Shown: positions 43,390 to 55,409, counted from the stretch's first letter. The stretch: 64,000 nucleotides of DNA from Albimonas marina (GCF_029223255.1 NZ_JARHUC010000008.1:62001-126000), one strand, 5' to 3'. The notes: generated by a model not told the origin, from the sequence alone. Translations and numbers: made by a program.

Positions 43390-44730
43390 ATGACCCGCGC
43401 CCGTCGGCCCGCCGCCCCGGCGCGTCCCGCCGGGCCGAAGCGGCCCGCCCGCCCCGGCCGTCGCGAGGCCGCGGCCGAGGCGCCCGCGCAGGACGCCCGC
43501 GCGACCGAGGCCGCGCCTTCCAAGGCCGCGGTCGGGAGTTCGACCGCGCCCGTCCCAGAAGCGCCCCCCGAGAAACCCCGGCGCGGACGGCCGAAGAAGG
43601 CCGCCGCGACGCCCGAGGTCGGGCCGCAGACGCCGCAGGACGCGGCGATATCGGCCGAGCTGCTCGCCTGGTACGACCGGCACGCCCGCGCCCTGCCCTG
43701 GCGCGTCTCGCCCGCCGACCGCGCGGCGGGCGTGGCGCCCGATCCCTACCGGGTGTGGCTGTCGGAGATCATGCTCCAGCAGACCACCGTCCCCCACGCC
43801 GCCCCCTACTTCCTGCGCTTCACCGAAGTCTGGCCGACGGTCGGGGACCTGGCCGCGGCGCCGGACGAGGAGGTGATGGCCGCCTGGGCGGGCCTGGGCT
43901 ACTACGCCCGCGCCCGCAACCTGCTGCGCTGCGCCCGCGCGGTGGCGACCGACCACGGCGGCCGCTTCCCCGACACGGAGGCCGCGCTCCTCGACCTGCC
44001 GGGACTGGGCCCCTACACCGCCGCCGCGCTGGCCGCCATCGCCTTCGACCGGCCGGCGGCGGTGATGGACGGGAACGTGGAGCGGGTGGTCTCGCGTCTC
44101 TTCGCCGTCGAGACGCCGCTGCCCGCCTCGAAGCCCGAGTTGCGGGCGCTGACGGCGCGGCTGACGCCCTCGGCGCGGCCCGGCGACCATGCCCAGGCGA
44201 TGATGGACCTCGGCGCCACGATCTGCACGCCCCGCTCCCCCGCCTGCGGCATCTGCCCGCTGCGCGAGCCCTGCGCCGCCCGCGCCGCCGGCATCGCCGA
44301 GACCCTGCCCCGCAAGGCGCCCAAGGCCGCGAAGCCCACGCGGCGCGGGGCGGTCTTCGTGGCGGTGACCCCCTCGGGCCGGCTGCTGCTGGAGACGCGG
44401 CCCGAGAAGGGCCTGCTGGGGGGGATGCCCGGCCTGCCCGGCACCGACTGGGACCAACGCGGCGCGGGGGAGGAGGCGCCCACGGCCGAGGCGCTGGCGC
44501 AGGCCGCGCCGCTGGCCGCGGAGTGGCGGCGGATCGGGGCGCAGGCGCGCCACGTCTTCACCCATTTCCAACTGGTGCTCGACATCATGGTCGCCACGGC
44601 GGCGGAGGAGTCGCGGCCTGCGCGCGGGTCCTTCGTCCCTCGGGCCCGCGCGCATGCCGATCGCCTGCCGACGGTGATGAAGAAGGCGCTGCTGCTGGGC
44701 CTGTCTGCGCTGGAGGCGGACGAGGGCTAG
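43390..44730 (+). CDS. mutY: A/G-specific adenine DNA glycosylase MutY
   Basis: A 446-residue base-excision repair enzyme removing adenine mispaired with 8-oxoguanine. It has helix-hairpin-helix LPGLGPYTAAALAAIAF, the catalytic Asp in VMDGNVERV, the [4Fe-4S] cysteines C-X6-C-X2-C-X5-C (CTPRSPACGICPLREPC), and a C-terminal NUDIX-like 8-oxoG recognition domain (GGMPGLPGTDW). It differs from usual MutY in a roughly 85-residue N-terminal extension, rich in Ala/Pro/Lys/Arg, with an AT-hook-like core RRGRPKK at residues 64-70. The alternative is a later start, but no better-placed ATG with a ribosome-binding site is obvious. Confidence 0.94.
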   Translation: MTRARRPAAPARPAGPKRPARPGRREAAAEAPAQDARATEAAPSKAAVGSSTAPVPEAPPEKPRRGRPKKAAATPEVGPQTPQDAAISAELLAWYDRHARALPWRVSPADRAAGVAPDPYRVWLSEIMLQQTTVPHAAPYFLRFTEVWPTVGDLAAAPDEEVMAAWAGLGYYARARNLLRCARAVATDHGGRFPDTEAALLDLPGLGPYTAAALAAIAFDRPAAVMDGNVERVVSRLFAVETPLPASKPELRALTARLTPSARPGDHAQAMMDLGATICTPRSPACGICPLREPCAARAAGIAETLPRKAPKAAKPTRRGAVFVAVTPSGRLLLETRPEKGLLGGMPGLPGTDWDQRGAGEEAPTAEALAQAAPLAAEWRRIGAQARHVFTHFQLVLDIMVATAAEESRPARGSFVPRARAHADRLPTVMKKALLLGLSALEADEG

Positions 44731-44830
44731 AGCCCTCGGCCTCCGGAACGAAGCGCGAACTTCGAACTTGCGCGACTCGGCGCGGGGGCGGAGGCTTACG
44801 CCGCATCCCCGTGCTGCCAGGAGCCTTCCC

Positions 44831-45301
44831 ATGTCCGCCCATTCCGGCCGCTGCACCTGCGGCCAGGTCCGCTTCCGCCTGACTGCGGCGCCGATGATCG
44901 TCCATTGCTGCCATTGCAGCTGGTGCCGGCGGGAGACCGGCTCGGCCTTCGTGCTGAACGCGGTGCTGGAGGCCTCGGCGGTGGAGGTGCTGGCGGGCGA
45001 GGTGGAGACGGTCGTCACCCCCTCGGCCAGCGGCAAGGGACAGCGGATCGACCGCTGCCCCGTCTGCCGCGTGGCGGTGTGGAGCGTCTATTCCGGGGCC
45101 GGCCCGAAGATCCGCTTCGTGCGGGTCGGGACGCTGGACGCGCCCGAGCGGCTGCCGCCGGACGTGCACATCTTCACCTCGACCGCCCTGCCCTGGCTGA
45201 CGCCGCCGCCGGACGCGACGACGTTCGCCGAATACTACGACCCGGCCGAGGTCTGGAGCGCGGAGGCCCGCGCCCGCTGGCGCGCGGCGCGGGACGGCTG
45301 A
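44831..45301 (+). CDS. GFA-family zinc-binding protein
   Basis: A 156-residue member of the glutathione-dependent formaldehyde-activating (GFA)/CENP-V fold. The zinc ligands appear as RCTCGQVRF (Cys8, Cys10), HCCHCSWC (Cys26-Cys32) and RCPVCRV. Most family members have no proven formaldehyde role, so the substrate is unknown. The ATG at MSAHSGRCTC follows a weak purine-rich stretch. The 21-codon open extension upstream is rejected because the family begins just before the first Cys pair. It converges on the DUF805 gene with a 7-bp gap. Confidence 0.85.
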   Translation: MSAHSGRCTCGQVRFRLTAAPMIVHCCHCSWCRRETGSAFVLNAVLEASAVEVLAGEVETVVTPSASGKGQRIDRCPVCRVAVWSVYSGAGPKIRFVRVGTLDAPERLPPDVHIFTSTALPWLTPPPDATTFAEYYDPAEVWSAEARARWRAARDG

Positions 45302-45308
45302 GGCGCGC

Positions 45309-45710
45309 TCAGGTCCGCTGCAACCCGTGGACGGAGGAGCCGTAGCGGTTCGACCGCGTCGAGGTGGGGCGCAGCATCAGCCACAGCAGGTAGAGGTTGC
45401 CGAGCACGGGCACGAAGCCCGTCAGCAGCCACCAGGCGCTCTTGCCCACGTCGTGCAGGCGGCGGCCGGCGACGGCCAGGGTCGGCGGCGTCAGCAGCAG
45501 GCCCGAGATCAGGGTCAGCGGGTGCCCGGATTCGAGCGAGAACATCGGGAAACCGAGCAGCGTGGCGCTGACGGTGTTGTCGACGACGAAGGCGCCTGCG
45601 GCGACGAGCAGGAGGAAGAGGCACCACCACCAGAATTCCTGCAGGCCGGCGCGGCCCCGGAACTCGGCGAAATTGAGAAACACGTTGGAGACGGCATCGG
45701 AGAACTTCAT
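45309..45710 (-). CDS. DUF805 inner-membrane protein
   Basis: A 133-residue membrane protein with the DUF805 pattern: N-terminal NFAEFRGRAGLQEFWWWCLF, a central hydrophobic pair of helices and the RRLHDVGKSAWWLL motif, then a last helix (FVPVLGNLYLLWLM). Function is unknown across the family. The ATG before KFSDAVSNVF is chosen to fit family length. The 29-residue upstream extension is Cys/Pro/Arg-rich and unlike the family. Confidence 0.85.
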   Translation of the reverse strand: MKFSDAVSNVFLNFAEFRGRAGLQEFWWWCLFLLLVAAGAFVVDNTVSATLLGFPMFSLESGHPLTLISGLLLTPPTLAVAGRRLHDVGKSAWWLLTGFVPVLGNLYLLWLMLRPTSTRSNRYGSSVHGLQRT

Positions 45711-46118
45711 GTCGCACCACCGATCTGGGGGGACGCAGGATGGCCGGCCCAGACGCTGGAACAGGGCCGGCTTTCGAGCTCGACAAGATCCTGCCACATT
45801 TCGTTGCGGCGCGGCAATGGAAACTTAACATCTTGATTTAAAATGAAGGATGCAAGGCGAGGACCATCGCAAGCCTCGCCGCCAGGTTGTCGCCGCAGCC
45901 GCGACGGCGGCGCGCCGCGGCGTTGAGACGAGGCGCCCGCCGGGCTTCGGAAATCGTTTCTATGCATGGGTTTTTCACCGATGCGGCGCCGGGGCCCGGC
46001 GTGCGGCGGCAGGTCGCGCCGCAACCCGGCGGCGGAACGGCGAACGGGCCGCCCAGGGGCGGCCCGTCCGATGGAAAAGGCGCGATGCGGTCCGCCCGGG
46101 CGGGCGGCGAAGGGGGCC
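45711..46118. other. Gap between ccrM and the DUF805 gene
   Basis: 408 bp with a locally AT-rich patch (45820-45850), probably part of the DUF805 promoter, and the ccrM terminator hairpin at 46044-46067. No gene is supported on either strand. Confidence 0.5.
46044..46067 (-). terminator. Hairpin downstream of ccrM
   Basis: An 11-bp perfect stem ACGGGCCGCCC / GGGCGGCCCGT (46044-46054, 46057-46067), about 50 bp past the ccrM stop codon. It has only a poor T tract, so its role as terminator is likely but not certain. Confidence 0.55.
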
Positions 46119-47382
<1,264 letters not shown>

Positions 47383-47403
<21 letters not shown>

Positions 47404-48042
47404 TTCAAGCAAGATGTTGTGTATGGGTTTGAAGGAACGCCGATGATGTGGGGTGACCCCCAAGCGTTTGAGGGCGCCGAGGTGCTCGGCCGTCCCATAT
47501 CCGCGGTTCCGCTCCCACCCGTATCCGGGGTGATCGCGCGCCAGCCGGTCCATCTCCGCGTCCCGCGCGACCTTGGCCAGGATCGAGGCGGCGGCGACGC
47601 TGAGGCTGCGCGCGTCGCCCTTCACCAGCCATTCGCCGGGCTGGGCGAGGCCCCGCGGCAGGCGGCGGCCGTCGACGATCACCCAGTCGGGCGCCACGCC
47701 CAGCGCCGCGATGGCGCGGACCATGGCGAGGTCCGCCGCCGGTCCCAGCCCGAGGCCGTCGATCTCCGCGACCGAGGCGATCCCGACGCCGCAGCGGGCG
47801 GAGGCCAGCAGCGCCTCGTAGAGCGCCTCGCGACGCTTCGCCGTCAGCGCCTTGGAATCCGCCAGCCCCGCCGGGATCGCCGCGGGGTCGAGGATCGCGG
47901 CGCCGGCGTAGACCGGCCCCGCCCAGGGCCCGCGCCCGGCCTCGTCCACGCCGCAGACGAGGGCCGAGGGGCCCAGCCGCTCCCGCGCGGCGGACTCGAA
48001 GGCGTCGTCGGCGACGATCTTGGGGGAGGGGATCTTGGACAT
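47383..48042 (-). CDS. rnhB: Ribonuclease HII
   Basis: A 219-residue endonuclease cutting the RNA strand of RNA-DNA hybrids and 5' of single ribonucleotides in DNA. The catalytic GVDEAGRGPWAGPV motif has Asp33/Glu34, and LADSKALTAKRREALYEAL and the D-R-L-A-R-D-H-P-G-Y segment are typical. Length is normal. The stop codon overlaps the third GANTC site of the ccrM promoter. The rnhB-ccrM order is common in related alphaproteobacteria. An element of the palindromic G4 family lies just upstream (48121-48195). Confidence 0.95.
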
Positions 48043-48120
48043 GGGCTCTCCGCGCGCTCAGGGGCGCGGAGAATGCCCCGGCGCGCGCTCCGGGTCACCC
48101 CCAGGCCCGGCGAAGCCGGG

Positions 48121-48195
48121 CCGCCGCGCGCCCCGCTGCGAGGTCGGCGAGGGCGGGCGGGTGGGGAGCCGGGCTCGGAGCGGGGCGCGCGGCGG
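48121..48195. repeat. Palindromic G-quadruplex-loop element, copy B
   Basis: 75 bp. The arms 48121-48148 and 48168-48195 pair at 25 of 28 positions (plus a G-T wobble). The loop 48149-48167 is GAGGGCGGGCGGGTGGGGA, identical to copy A. The outer arm CCGCCGCGCGCCCCG and inner arm GGTCGGC are shared with copy A, while the six bases between differ with mostly compensating changes on the other arm. It starts 12 bp beyond the stop codon of the radical SAM gene and ends 79 bp before rnhB. Confidence 0.85.
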
Positions 48196-48207
48196 CCCCT
48201 CGCGCGA

Positions 48208-49347
48208 TCAGAGGTCGAGCGCCAGCTGGTCGCCCTTGCGCTGGGGCTTGCGGAACAGGTCGGTGCGCAACGGCGGCAGCCGGCGGTCGAGGCCGTGGCG
48301 GCGCGCGGCGCCCTGGAAGCGGCGGCGCAGCAGGTCGGCCCAGACCCCCTGCCCCGACAGCCGCCGCCCGAAGGCCGCGTCGTAGTCGCGCCCGCCGTGG
48401 ATCTCGCGCACCCGGCCCATCACCCGCTCGGCCGCGTCGGGGCGATGCTCCTGCAGCCATTCGACGAACAGGTCCCGCACCTCCCGCGGCAGGCGCAGCA
48501 CGATGTAGCCGGCCGAGACGGCGCCGGCGCGGGCGCAGGCCTCAAGGATCCGCTCCAGCTCGTGGTCGGTCAGGGCGGGGATCACGGGGGCCACCATCAC
48601 CCCCGTCGGCACGCCCGCCCGCGCCAGCGCCGCGATGGCGCGCAGGCGGGCCTGGGGGCTCGCCGCCCGCGGCTCCAGCGCCCGGCCGAGGCGATGGTCG
48701 AGCGTGGTCACCGACAGGTAAACCCGCGCCAGCCCCTGCCGCCCCATCTCGCCCAGGATGTCGAGGTCCCGCGTCACCCCCGCCCCCTTGGTCACGATCG
48801 AGACCGGGTGACGGTGCGCGCGCAGCACCTCGAGGATCCGCCGGGTCACGCGCTTGTCGCGCTCCAGCGGCTGGTAGGGGTCGGTGTTGGTGCCCATGGC
48901 GATGGGCCGGCACTCGTAGCCCGGCGCCCGCAGCTCCTGCGCCAGGCGCTCGGCTGCGTCGGGCTTCACCAGGATCCGGGTCTCGAAGTCGAGGCCGGGG
49001 GACAGGCCGAGATAGGCGTGGGTGGGCCGCGCGAAGCAGTAGGTGCAGCCATGCTCGCAGCCCCGGTAGGGGTTCACCGAGCGGTCGAAGGGCAGGTCGG
49101 GCGAGGTGTTGCGCGCGATCACGCTGCGGGAGTGGTCGATCAGGACCTCGGTGCGCAGGGGCGCCTCGTCCTCCTCCTCCCGCGCCCAGCCGTCGTCGGC
49201 GGCGACGCGGGTCTCGCGCTCGTAGCGGCCGGAGCGGTTGGAACCGACGCCGCGGCCGCGACGGCGGGCGGCGTCCACGGCGGCGCGCTCGGCGAAGCCG
49301 TAGGCGCCGGGGTCGGACGTCTCGAACGTGTCGAAAAGATCGGGCAT
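48208..49347 (-). CDS. PA0069-family radical SAM protein
   Basis: A 379-residue radical SAM enzyme. The [4Fe-4S] motif is C-X3-C-X2-C (CEHGCTYC, Cys97/101/104) in the PYRGCEHGCTYCFARPTHAYLG context characteristic of the PA0069/SplB-related family. A TIM-barrel region follows with GTNTDPYQPLERDKRVTRRIL. The reaction is unknown. Homologues are often annotated as DNA repair photolyases by distant similarity, and this should not be taken as evidence. The N-terminal 55 residues are basic and variable. It is separated from the downstream rnhB by palindromic element copy B. Confidence 0.88.
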   Translation of the reverse strand: MPDLFDTFETSDPGAYGFAERAAVDAARRRGRGVGSNRSGRYERETRVAADDGWAREEEDEAPLRTEVLIDHSRSVIARNTSPDLPFDRSVNPYRGCEHGCTYCFARPTHAYLGLSPGLDFETRILVKPDAAERLAQELRAPGYECRPIAMGTNTDPYQPLERDKRVTRRILEVLRAHRHPVSIVTKGAGVTRDLDILGEMGRQGLARVYLSVTTLDHRLGRALEPRAASPQARLRAIAALARAGVPTGVMVAPVIPALTDHELERILEACARAGAVSAGYIVLRLPREVRDLFVEWLQEHRPDAAERVMGRVREIHGGRDYDAAFGRRLSGQGVWADLLRRRFQGAARRHGLDRRLPPLRTDLFRKPQRKGDQLALDL

Positions 49348-49393
49348 GGGACTCGCGCCTCCTGCGGGACAGAATGGCGCGAGAACCGGAACA

Positions 49394-49409
49394 TTACAAG
49401 AACATTAAC
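49394..49409 (-). promoter_or_regulatory. CtrA-like box upstream of the radical SAM gene
   Basis: TTAC-N7-TTAAC, one mismatch from the extended CtrA consensus, in the 86-bp gap between the DksA-like and radical SAM genes. It consists of a direct repeat of AACATTA. It could alternatively be part of an AT-rich promoter. Confidence 0.3.
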
Positions 49410-49433
49410 GCGGCCGCAGGCGGCCCCGCGACG

Positions 49434-49757
49434 TCAGGCCTTCGACGCGCAGGCGGTGCAGAGGGGCGCGTGGGGCACCAGCTCCAGCCGTTTCTCGTCG
49501 ATCTCCTCGCCGCATTCGATGCACTCGCCGTAGGTGCCGAGGTCGACGCGGTCGAGGGCCGCGCGGATCAGGCGGATCTCGGCGAGGCCGTTGGCGCCCA
49601 GCCCCTCGAGCACCTCGTCGTTGCCGCGCTCAGTCGCGCGGTCCTCGAAGTCGGCGTTGGGGGTCGCGTCGAGATCGGTCTCGATCTTGTGGAGCCGCGC
49701 CTCCAGCTCCGCGAGGCGCGTCTCGAGCACGCTCTTGAAATGCGGGACATGGATCAT
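49434..49757 (-). CDS. TraR/DksA-family C4 zinc-finger protein
   Basis: A 107-residue protein with a helical N-terminal coiled-coil part (LETRLAELEARLHKIETDLD) and a C-terminal zinc finger with four cysteines (CIECGEEI, Cys79/82, and CTAC, Cys100/103). It resembles short DksA-like proteins that enter the RNA polymerase secondary channel to modify promoter response, but the acidic coiled-coil tip residues of true DksA are not clearly visible. The alternative is a TraR-like or Zn-storage variant. It lies alone between the radical SAM and YcaQ genes. Confidence 0.85.
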   Translation of the reverse strand: MIHVPHFKSVLETRLAELEARLHKIETDLDATPNADFEDRATERGNDEVLEGLGANGLAEIRLIRAALDRVDLGTYGECIECGEEIDEKRLELVPHAPLCTACASKA

Positions 49758-49856
49758 CGCGGGTCTCCCTTCCAGACGGGGCCTGGCCCCTCCTTCAGAT
49801 GGGGGCCGCCTCGCGATCCTTGTAGGGCGCGGCGGGTCGCGAAACCTTGATCGGGA

Positions 49857-51101
49857 TCAACCGTCAACCGTTTCCAGGGCCGGCTCGGGCGGGTGGCCCG
49901 GGGCGCGCAGCCAGCCGTCGAGGAAGGTCACCTCCTCGCAGCCGCAGAAGCGCGCGACGCGGGCGAGTTCGGCCTCCAGCCGCGCGAGCCGGCCCTTGCC
50001 GAAGGCGACGCCGGCCTCGGGCCACAGCGCCGAGACCTCGAGCCGGCCGTCGCGCCGCTTCATGTCGATGCGCCCGACCAGGCGGTCCCCCTCCAGCAGC
50101 GGAAAGACGTAGTAGCCCCAGCGGCGGCGGGGGGCGGGGACGTAGATCTCGATGCGGTAGAAGAAGCCGAACAGCCGCTCCGCCCGGTTGCGGTCGCGCA
50201 GCGCGGGATCGAAGGGCGACAGGACCCGCAGGCGGCCGGGTGCGGGGGGCGCGGCGGCGGCGGCCTCGTCCAGGCCCGGCCAGGCGTAGGCGCGGCGCTG
50301 GGCGCCGGACGCGGTCTCGATCTCCACCTCCTCGATCGCGCCTTCGGCGAGGCGGGCGGCGCACCAGTCGCGGGCCTCGGCCTTGGTCACCGTCTCCCAG
50401 AAGGCCGCGATCTCGCCCGAGGTGGCGAAGCCCAGCCGGTCGAGCGCGCCGCGGCAGGCCCAGTCGATGGTCTCCTCGCGCGAGGGGTGGCGGTCGAAAT
50501 GCTCGGGCGGGATCACCCGCTCGGCCAGGTCGAAGCGCTTCTGGAAGCCGGAGCGCGAGCACACCGCCAGCTCCCCCGAGCGCCACAGGAACTCCACCGC
50601 GGTCTTGGAGGGGGTCCAGGACCACATCTCGCCGGTGCGGCTCTCGTCGTCGCCGGCCATCTCGCGGGCCTGGGCGGCGCCGTTGGCGCGGATGTGCTCC
50701 AGCACGTCGTCGAAGCGGTGGGCGAAGTCGCCCTGCCAGTTGCGGTAGGCGCGCGCCAGCCGCTCCCGGTCGCGGGCGAAGCGGGGGCGCCAGTGGGGGA
50801 AGAACTCGGTCGGGATCAGGCTCGCGTCGTGGGTCCAGTGCTCGAACAGCGTGCGGTCGCGCTCCAGCAGGGGGGCGAGGTGCTTCGGGCGGTAGGAGCG
50901 GCGGCGCGCCGACAGGATCATGTGGTGCGCCCGCTCGACGGTGGCGATCGAGTCCACCTGCACGAAGCCCAGCCGGCGGATCAGCTCCACAAGCCCGGCC
51001 TTGCCCGGCGTCTCGGGACCGGGGTCGGAGAGGGCGTGGCGGTGGAGGAACAGCCGGCGGGCGTCGGCGTTGGACAGGCGGAGTCGGGCGGGCTCGGACA
51101 T
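49857..51101 (-). CDS. YcaQ-family winged-helix DNA glycosylase
   Basis: A 414-residue protein of the YcaQ/AlkZ (HTH_42) family, whose members unhook interstrand DNA crosslinks and excise bulky alkylated purines. It shows the N-terminal helix-turn-helix LRLSNADARRLFLHRHAL, LGFVQVDSIATVERAHHMILSARR with the catalytic Gln-X-Asp (QVD), repeated winged helices in the middle, and a C-terminal beta-barrel region (LSPFDPALRDRNRAERLFGFFYRIEIYVP). Length is normal for the family. No partner gene is evident nearby. Confidence 0.88.
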   Translation of the reverse strand: MSEPARLRLSNADARRLFLHRHALSDPGPETPGKAGLVELIRRLGFVQVDSIATVERAHHMILSARRRSYRPKHLAPLLERDRTLFEHWTHDASLIPTEFFPHWRPRFARDRERLARAYRNWQGDFAHRFDDVLEHIRANGAAQAREMAGDDESRTGEMWSWTPSKTAVEFLWRSGELAVCSRSGFQKRFDLAERVIPPEHFDRHPSREETIDWACRGALDRLGFATSGEIAAFWETVTKAEARDWCAARLAEGAIEEVEIETASGAQRRAYAWPGLDEAAAAAPPAPGRLRVLSPFDPALRDRNRAERLFGFFYRIEIYVPAPRRRWGYYVFPLLEGDRLVGRIDMKRRDGRLEVSALWPEAGVAFGKGRLARLEAELARVARFCGCEEVTFLDGWLRAPGHPPEPALETVDG

Positions 51102-51155
51102 GGCCGCATCCAGCCGCCCGAACCCGCCCCGGTCAACCCGGAACCTGCGCCGCCC

Positions 51156-52274
51156 TCACAGGATGAAGTCGCCCTTCGACAGGTCGGAGATCTCCAGCCC
51201 CTCGAGCAGCAGCGTGCCGCCGCGATGATCCTCGAGGTCGATCCGCACGCCCTGGTCGGTGTCCGCCATCAGCTGCTTCTTCAGGGGCTTCCAGTTCAGG
51301 TCGAAGGCCGAGAGGTCGACGTGGTCCTCGCCGTGGGTCATGTCGCGGATCACGTCGTCGCCGTTGCGCAGGGCCACCACGAACACGTCCTCGCCCGCGT
51401 CGCCCTTCAGGTCGTCGTCGCCGCGGCGGCCGTGGATCTCGTCCGCGCCGTCGCCGCCGAAGATCAGGTCGTCGGCGGCGCCGCCCTTGAGCTCGTCGTC
51501 GCCGCCCTCGCCCTGGATCCGGCCGTCGACCTCGCTGCGCCGGCCGCCGTTGTAGACGTCGGCGCCATCGCCCAACCGCACGTCGCCGTCGATGTCGCCG
51601 CGGTTGCGCAGCAGGTCGTCCTGGTCCGAGAGCTGGACGGCCGCCTCGTCCCCCACGATCAGGCCGCGGTTGACCAGCACCGAGCCGGCGTCGGGGGAGC
51701 TGACGAGAACGCCGTAGCCGCCGTCGCCGCCGATGATCTCGCCGGAGTTGAACAGCCGCTCGAAGGAGGCGTTGATGCCCTGCAGGGCGTTCACGTCCGC
51801 CGCGATCAGGCCGGTGTTGATGACGTTCACCCCCAGCGCGGTGGTGATGTAGAGCGCCTCCTGCTGGATGCCCTGCAGGAGGCCGGTGTTGAGCACCGTG
51901 CCGTCGTCCCATTCCTGCAGGAAGGCGCCCCAGGTGCCGGTCACCTCGCCCGCGTTCTGGAAGGCCGAGTCCGTGCCGATCATGTAGACCGCGGAGTTCC
52001 CGGGAACGTTGAGCGAGCGCAGCACGCCCGTCTCGCCCACTACCAGGCGGTTCTGGCCGATGCCCGAGGCGTCGTCGCCCAGGATGATCGCGTTGCCGGC
52101 GCCCGAGACGATGGCGCCGTCCACCATCACCTCGTGCCCGTTGGCGTCGATCGCGGCGCCGACGACGGCGGCCTGGGTCCCGACGGCGACGGTGACGTCG
52201 CGGGGGACATAGAGCCGGTCGTTGTCGGCGAGTTCGATCTGCGTGGTCGTGTCGGTCGCCAGAATGAAGGCCAT
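51156..52274 (-). CDS. RTX-type calcium-binding protein, probable type I secretion substrate
   Basis: A 372-residue acidic protein without an N-terminal signal peptide. Residues about 50-220 form a repetitive beta-rich region (repeated NxGxI/L turns such as VNRGLIVGD and NTGLIAAD), suggesting a beta-helix. Residues about 225-285 hold glycine/aspartate-rich RTX-like nonapeptides (GGDGADEIHGRRGDDDLKGDAGEDVF), which bind Ca2+ outside the cell. The C-terminal about 60 residues probably carry the uncleaved type I export signal. No ABC/HlyD exporter is adjacent. The start is the ATG before AFILATDTTTQ, with GGAGACG upstream. Confidence 0.78.
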   Translation of the reverse strand: MAFILATDTTTQIELADNDRLYVPRDVTVAVGTQAAVVGAAIDANGHEVMVDGAIVSGAGNAIILGDDASGIGQNRLVVGETGVLRSLNVPGNSAVYMIGTDSAFQNAGEVTGTWGAFLQEWDDGTVLNTGLLQGIQQEALYITTALGVNVINTGLIAADVNALQGINASFERLFNSGEIIGGDGGYGVLVSSPDAGSVLVNRGLIVGDEAAVQLSDQDDLLRNRGDIDGDVRLGDGADVYNGGRRSEVDGRIQGEGGDDELKGGAADDLIFGGDGADEIHGRRGDDDLKGDAGEDVFVVALRNGDDVIRDMTHGEDHVDLSAFDLNWKPLKKQLMADTDQGVRIDLEDHRGGTLLLEGLEISDLSKGDFIL

Positions 52275-52531
52275 GGTTCGTCTCCGCCCCGTCGTCCGCG
52301 CGCGGACGACTTGGTCCGCGGCCGAGACGACGTCGGCGCGGGCCTTTCCCCGATATCCACGTCTCGGCGCGCGGCGGGGCGCCCTTCGGGGCGTTCCGGT
52401 TGTCGTGCGCATCGTCGCGCCGGCGCGGGCGTTTCCTCAGAAACCGATGCTCGCGCCGAGGGTACGCGGCGTCAAGCGAACCGGACGCGGCGGTCAGGCG
52501 GGGTTCATGGCGGGGGCGACGCCCCCTGCGC

Positions 52532-53134
52532 TCAACCCCTGGCGCGGCGCAGCAGCAGGCCCGCGACGGCGAGCCCCCCGCCCAGCAGCGGCAGCGCCGC
52601 GGGGACCGGGACGGCCGAGGTCGAGGACTGCTGGAACGTGTAGGAGGATGCCACGGTCTGGTCGCCCGCGAACTGGCTCAGCACCTCCCCGGTCGAGAAG
52701 GTGACCTCCATGAAGGAGCTGTCGGCCTCGCCGTTGTTCCAGAAGATCGAGTTGAAGTTCACCGTCAGGTTCCCGCTGTCGGGATCGACGTCGGTCTGCA
52801 TCCGGAAGGTCTCGGTCGGGTCGAAGCCCACGTAGCCCAGTTCGAACTCGTCGGTGCGGACGCCGCTGTTGTTGATGTCGCCCGTGATGATCGAGGCGCT
52901 GAAGCCGCCGGGCGGCGTGTAGCTGAAGTTGGCGACGTAGTCGAAGTTGTAGGAGACGTCGCCGATCGTGAAGCGAAACCGGGTGATCTGGGCCGCGTCC
53001 GAGTCGTTGGTCAGCTGGAAGTCCGGCACGTTGGTGTTGCCGCTGATGACCAGCGTGTAGCCGACGTCCAGCGCCAGCGCGGGCTGAGCGACGACCGCGA
53101 CGGACGCGGCGAGCGCGAGCGATGCGAGCTTCAT
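52532..53134 (-). CDS. Secreted protein with VPLPA-type C-terminal sorting tail
   Basis: A 200-residue exported protein. A signal peptide (about residues 1-21, ending ALAL) leads into a beta-rich body with DPTETFRMQTDVDPDSGNLTVNF. The tail at 175-200 has VPVPAALPLL, a glycine-rich hydrophobic helix and RRARG, the VPLPA (PEP-CTERM-like) arrangement sorted and probably cleaved by exosortase-type systems. The function is unknown. GC content is normal here, unlike the other VPLPA gene at 29147. The open frame continues 52 codons upstream as Arg-rich non-coding sequence. Confidence 0.78.
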   Translation of the reverse strand: MKLASLALAASVAVVAQPALALDVGYTLVISGNTNVPDFQLTNDSDAAQITRFRFTIGDVSYNFDYVANFSYTPPGGFSASIITGDINNSGVRTDEFELGYVGFDPTETFRMQTDVDPDSGNLTVNFNSIFWNNGEADSSFMEVTFSTGEVLSQFAGDQTVASSYTFQQSSTSAVPVPAALPLLGGGLAVAGLLLRRARG

Positions 53135-53297
53135 TTCAAGGGTCCCCAATACACCACGCCGACGCGGCTCCCCTCCGCGGCGGCCCATGACGCGCCCGGC
53201 GCGCCGGGCGGTTTCAATACACGGAACCGAGATTAACAGATTCGAACTTCCGTAGCGACAATCGACTGCAAGCCGGCCGGACCATCCCACCTGACGG

Positions 53298-53333
53298 ACA
53301 AATGAAAGGGCCGGCGGAAGGATCCGCCGGCCC
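53298..53333 (-). terminator. Intrinsic terminator of rpoD
   Basis: A perfect 11-bp stem GGGCCGGCGGA / TCCGCCGGCCC (53308-53318, 53323-53333) with AGGA loop. On the minus strand it is followed by TTTCATTTGTC. It is 24 bp after the rpoD stop codon. Confidence 0.9.
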
Positions 53334-53357
53334 CTGTCGTCGCCCGTGCGGCGAGGA

Positions 53358-55373
<2,016 letters not shown>

Positions 55374-55409
55374 TCAAATCCTCCAGGGCGACGCCCTCCG
55401 CACGCGGGC

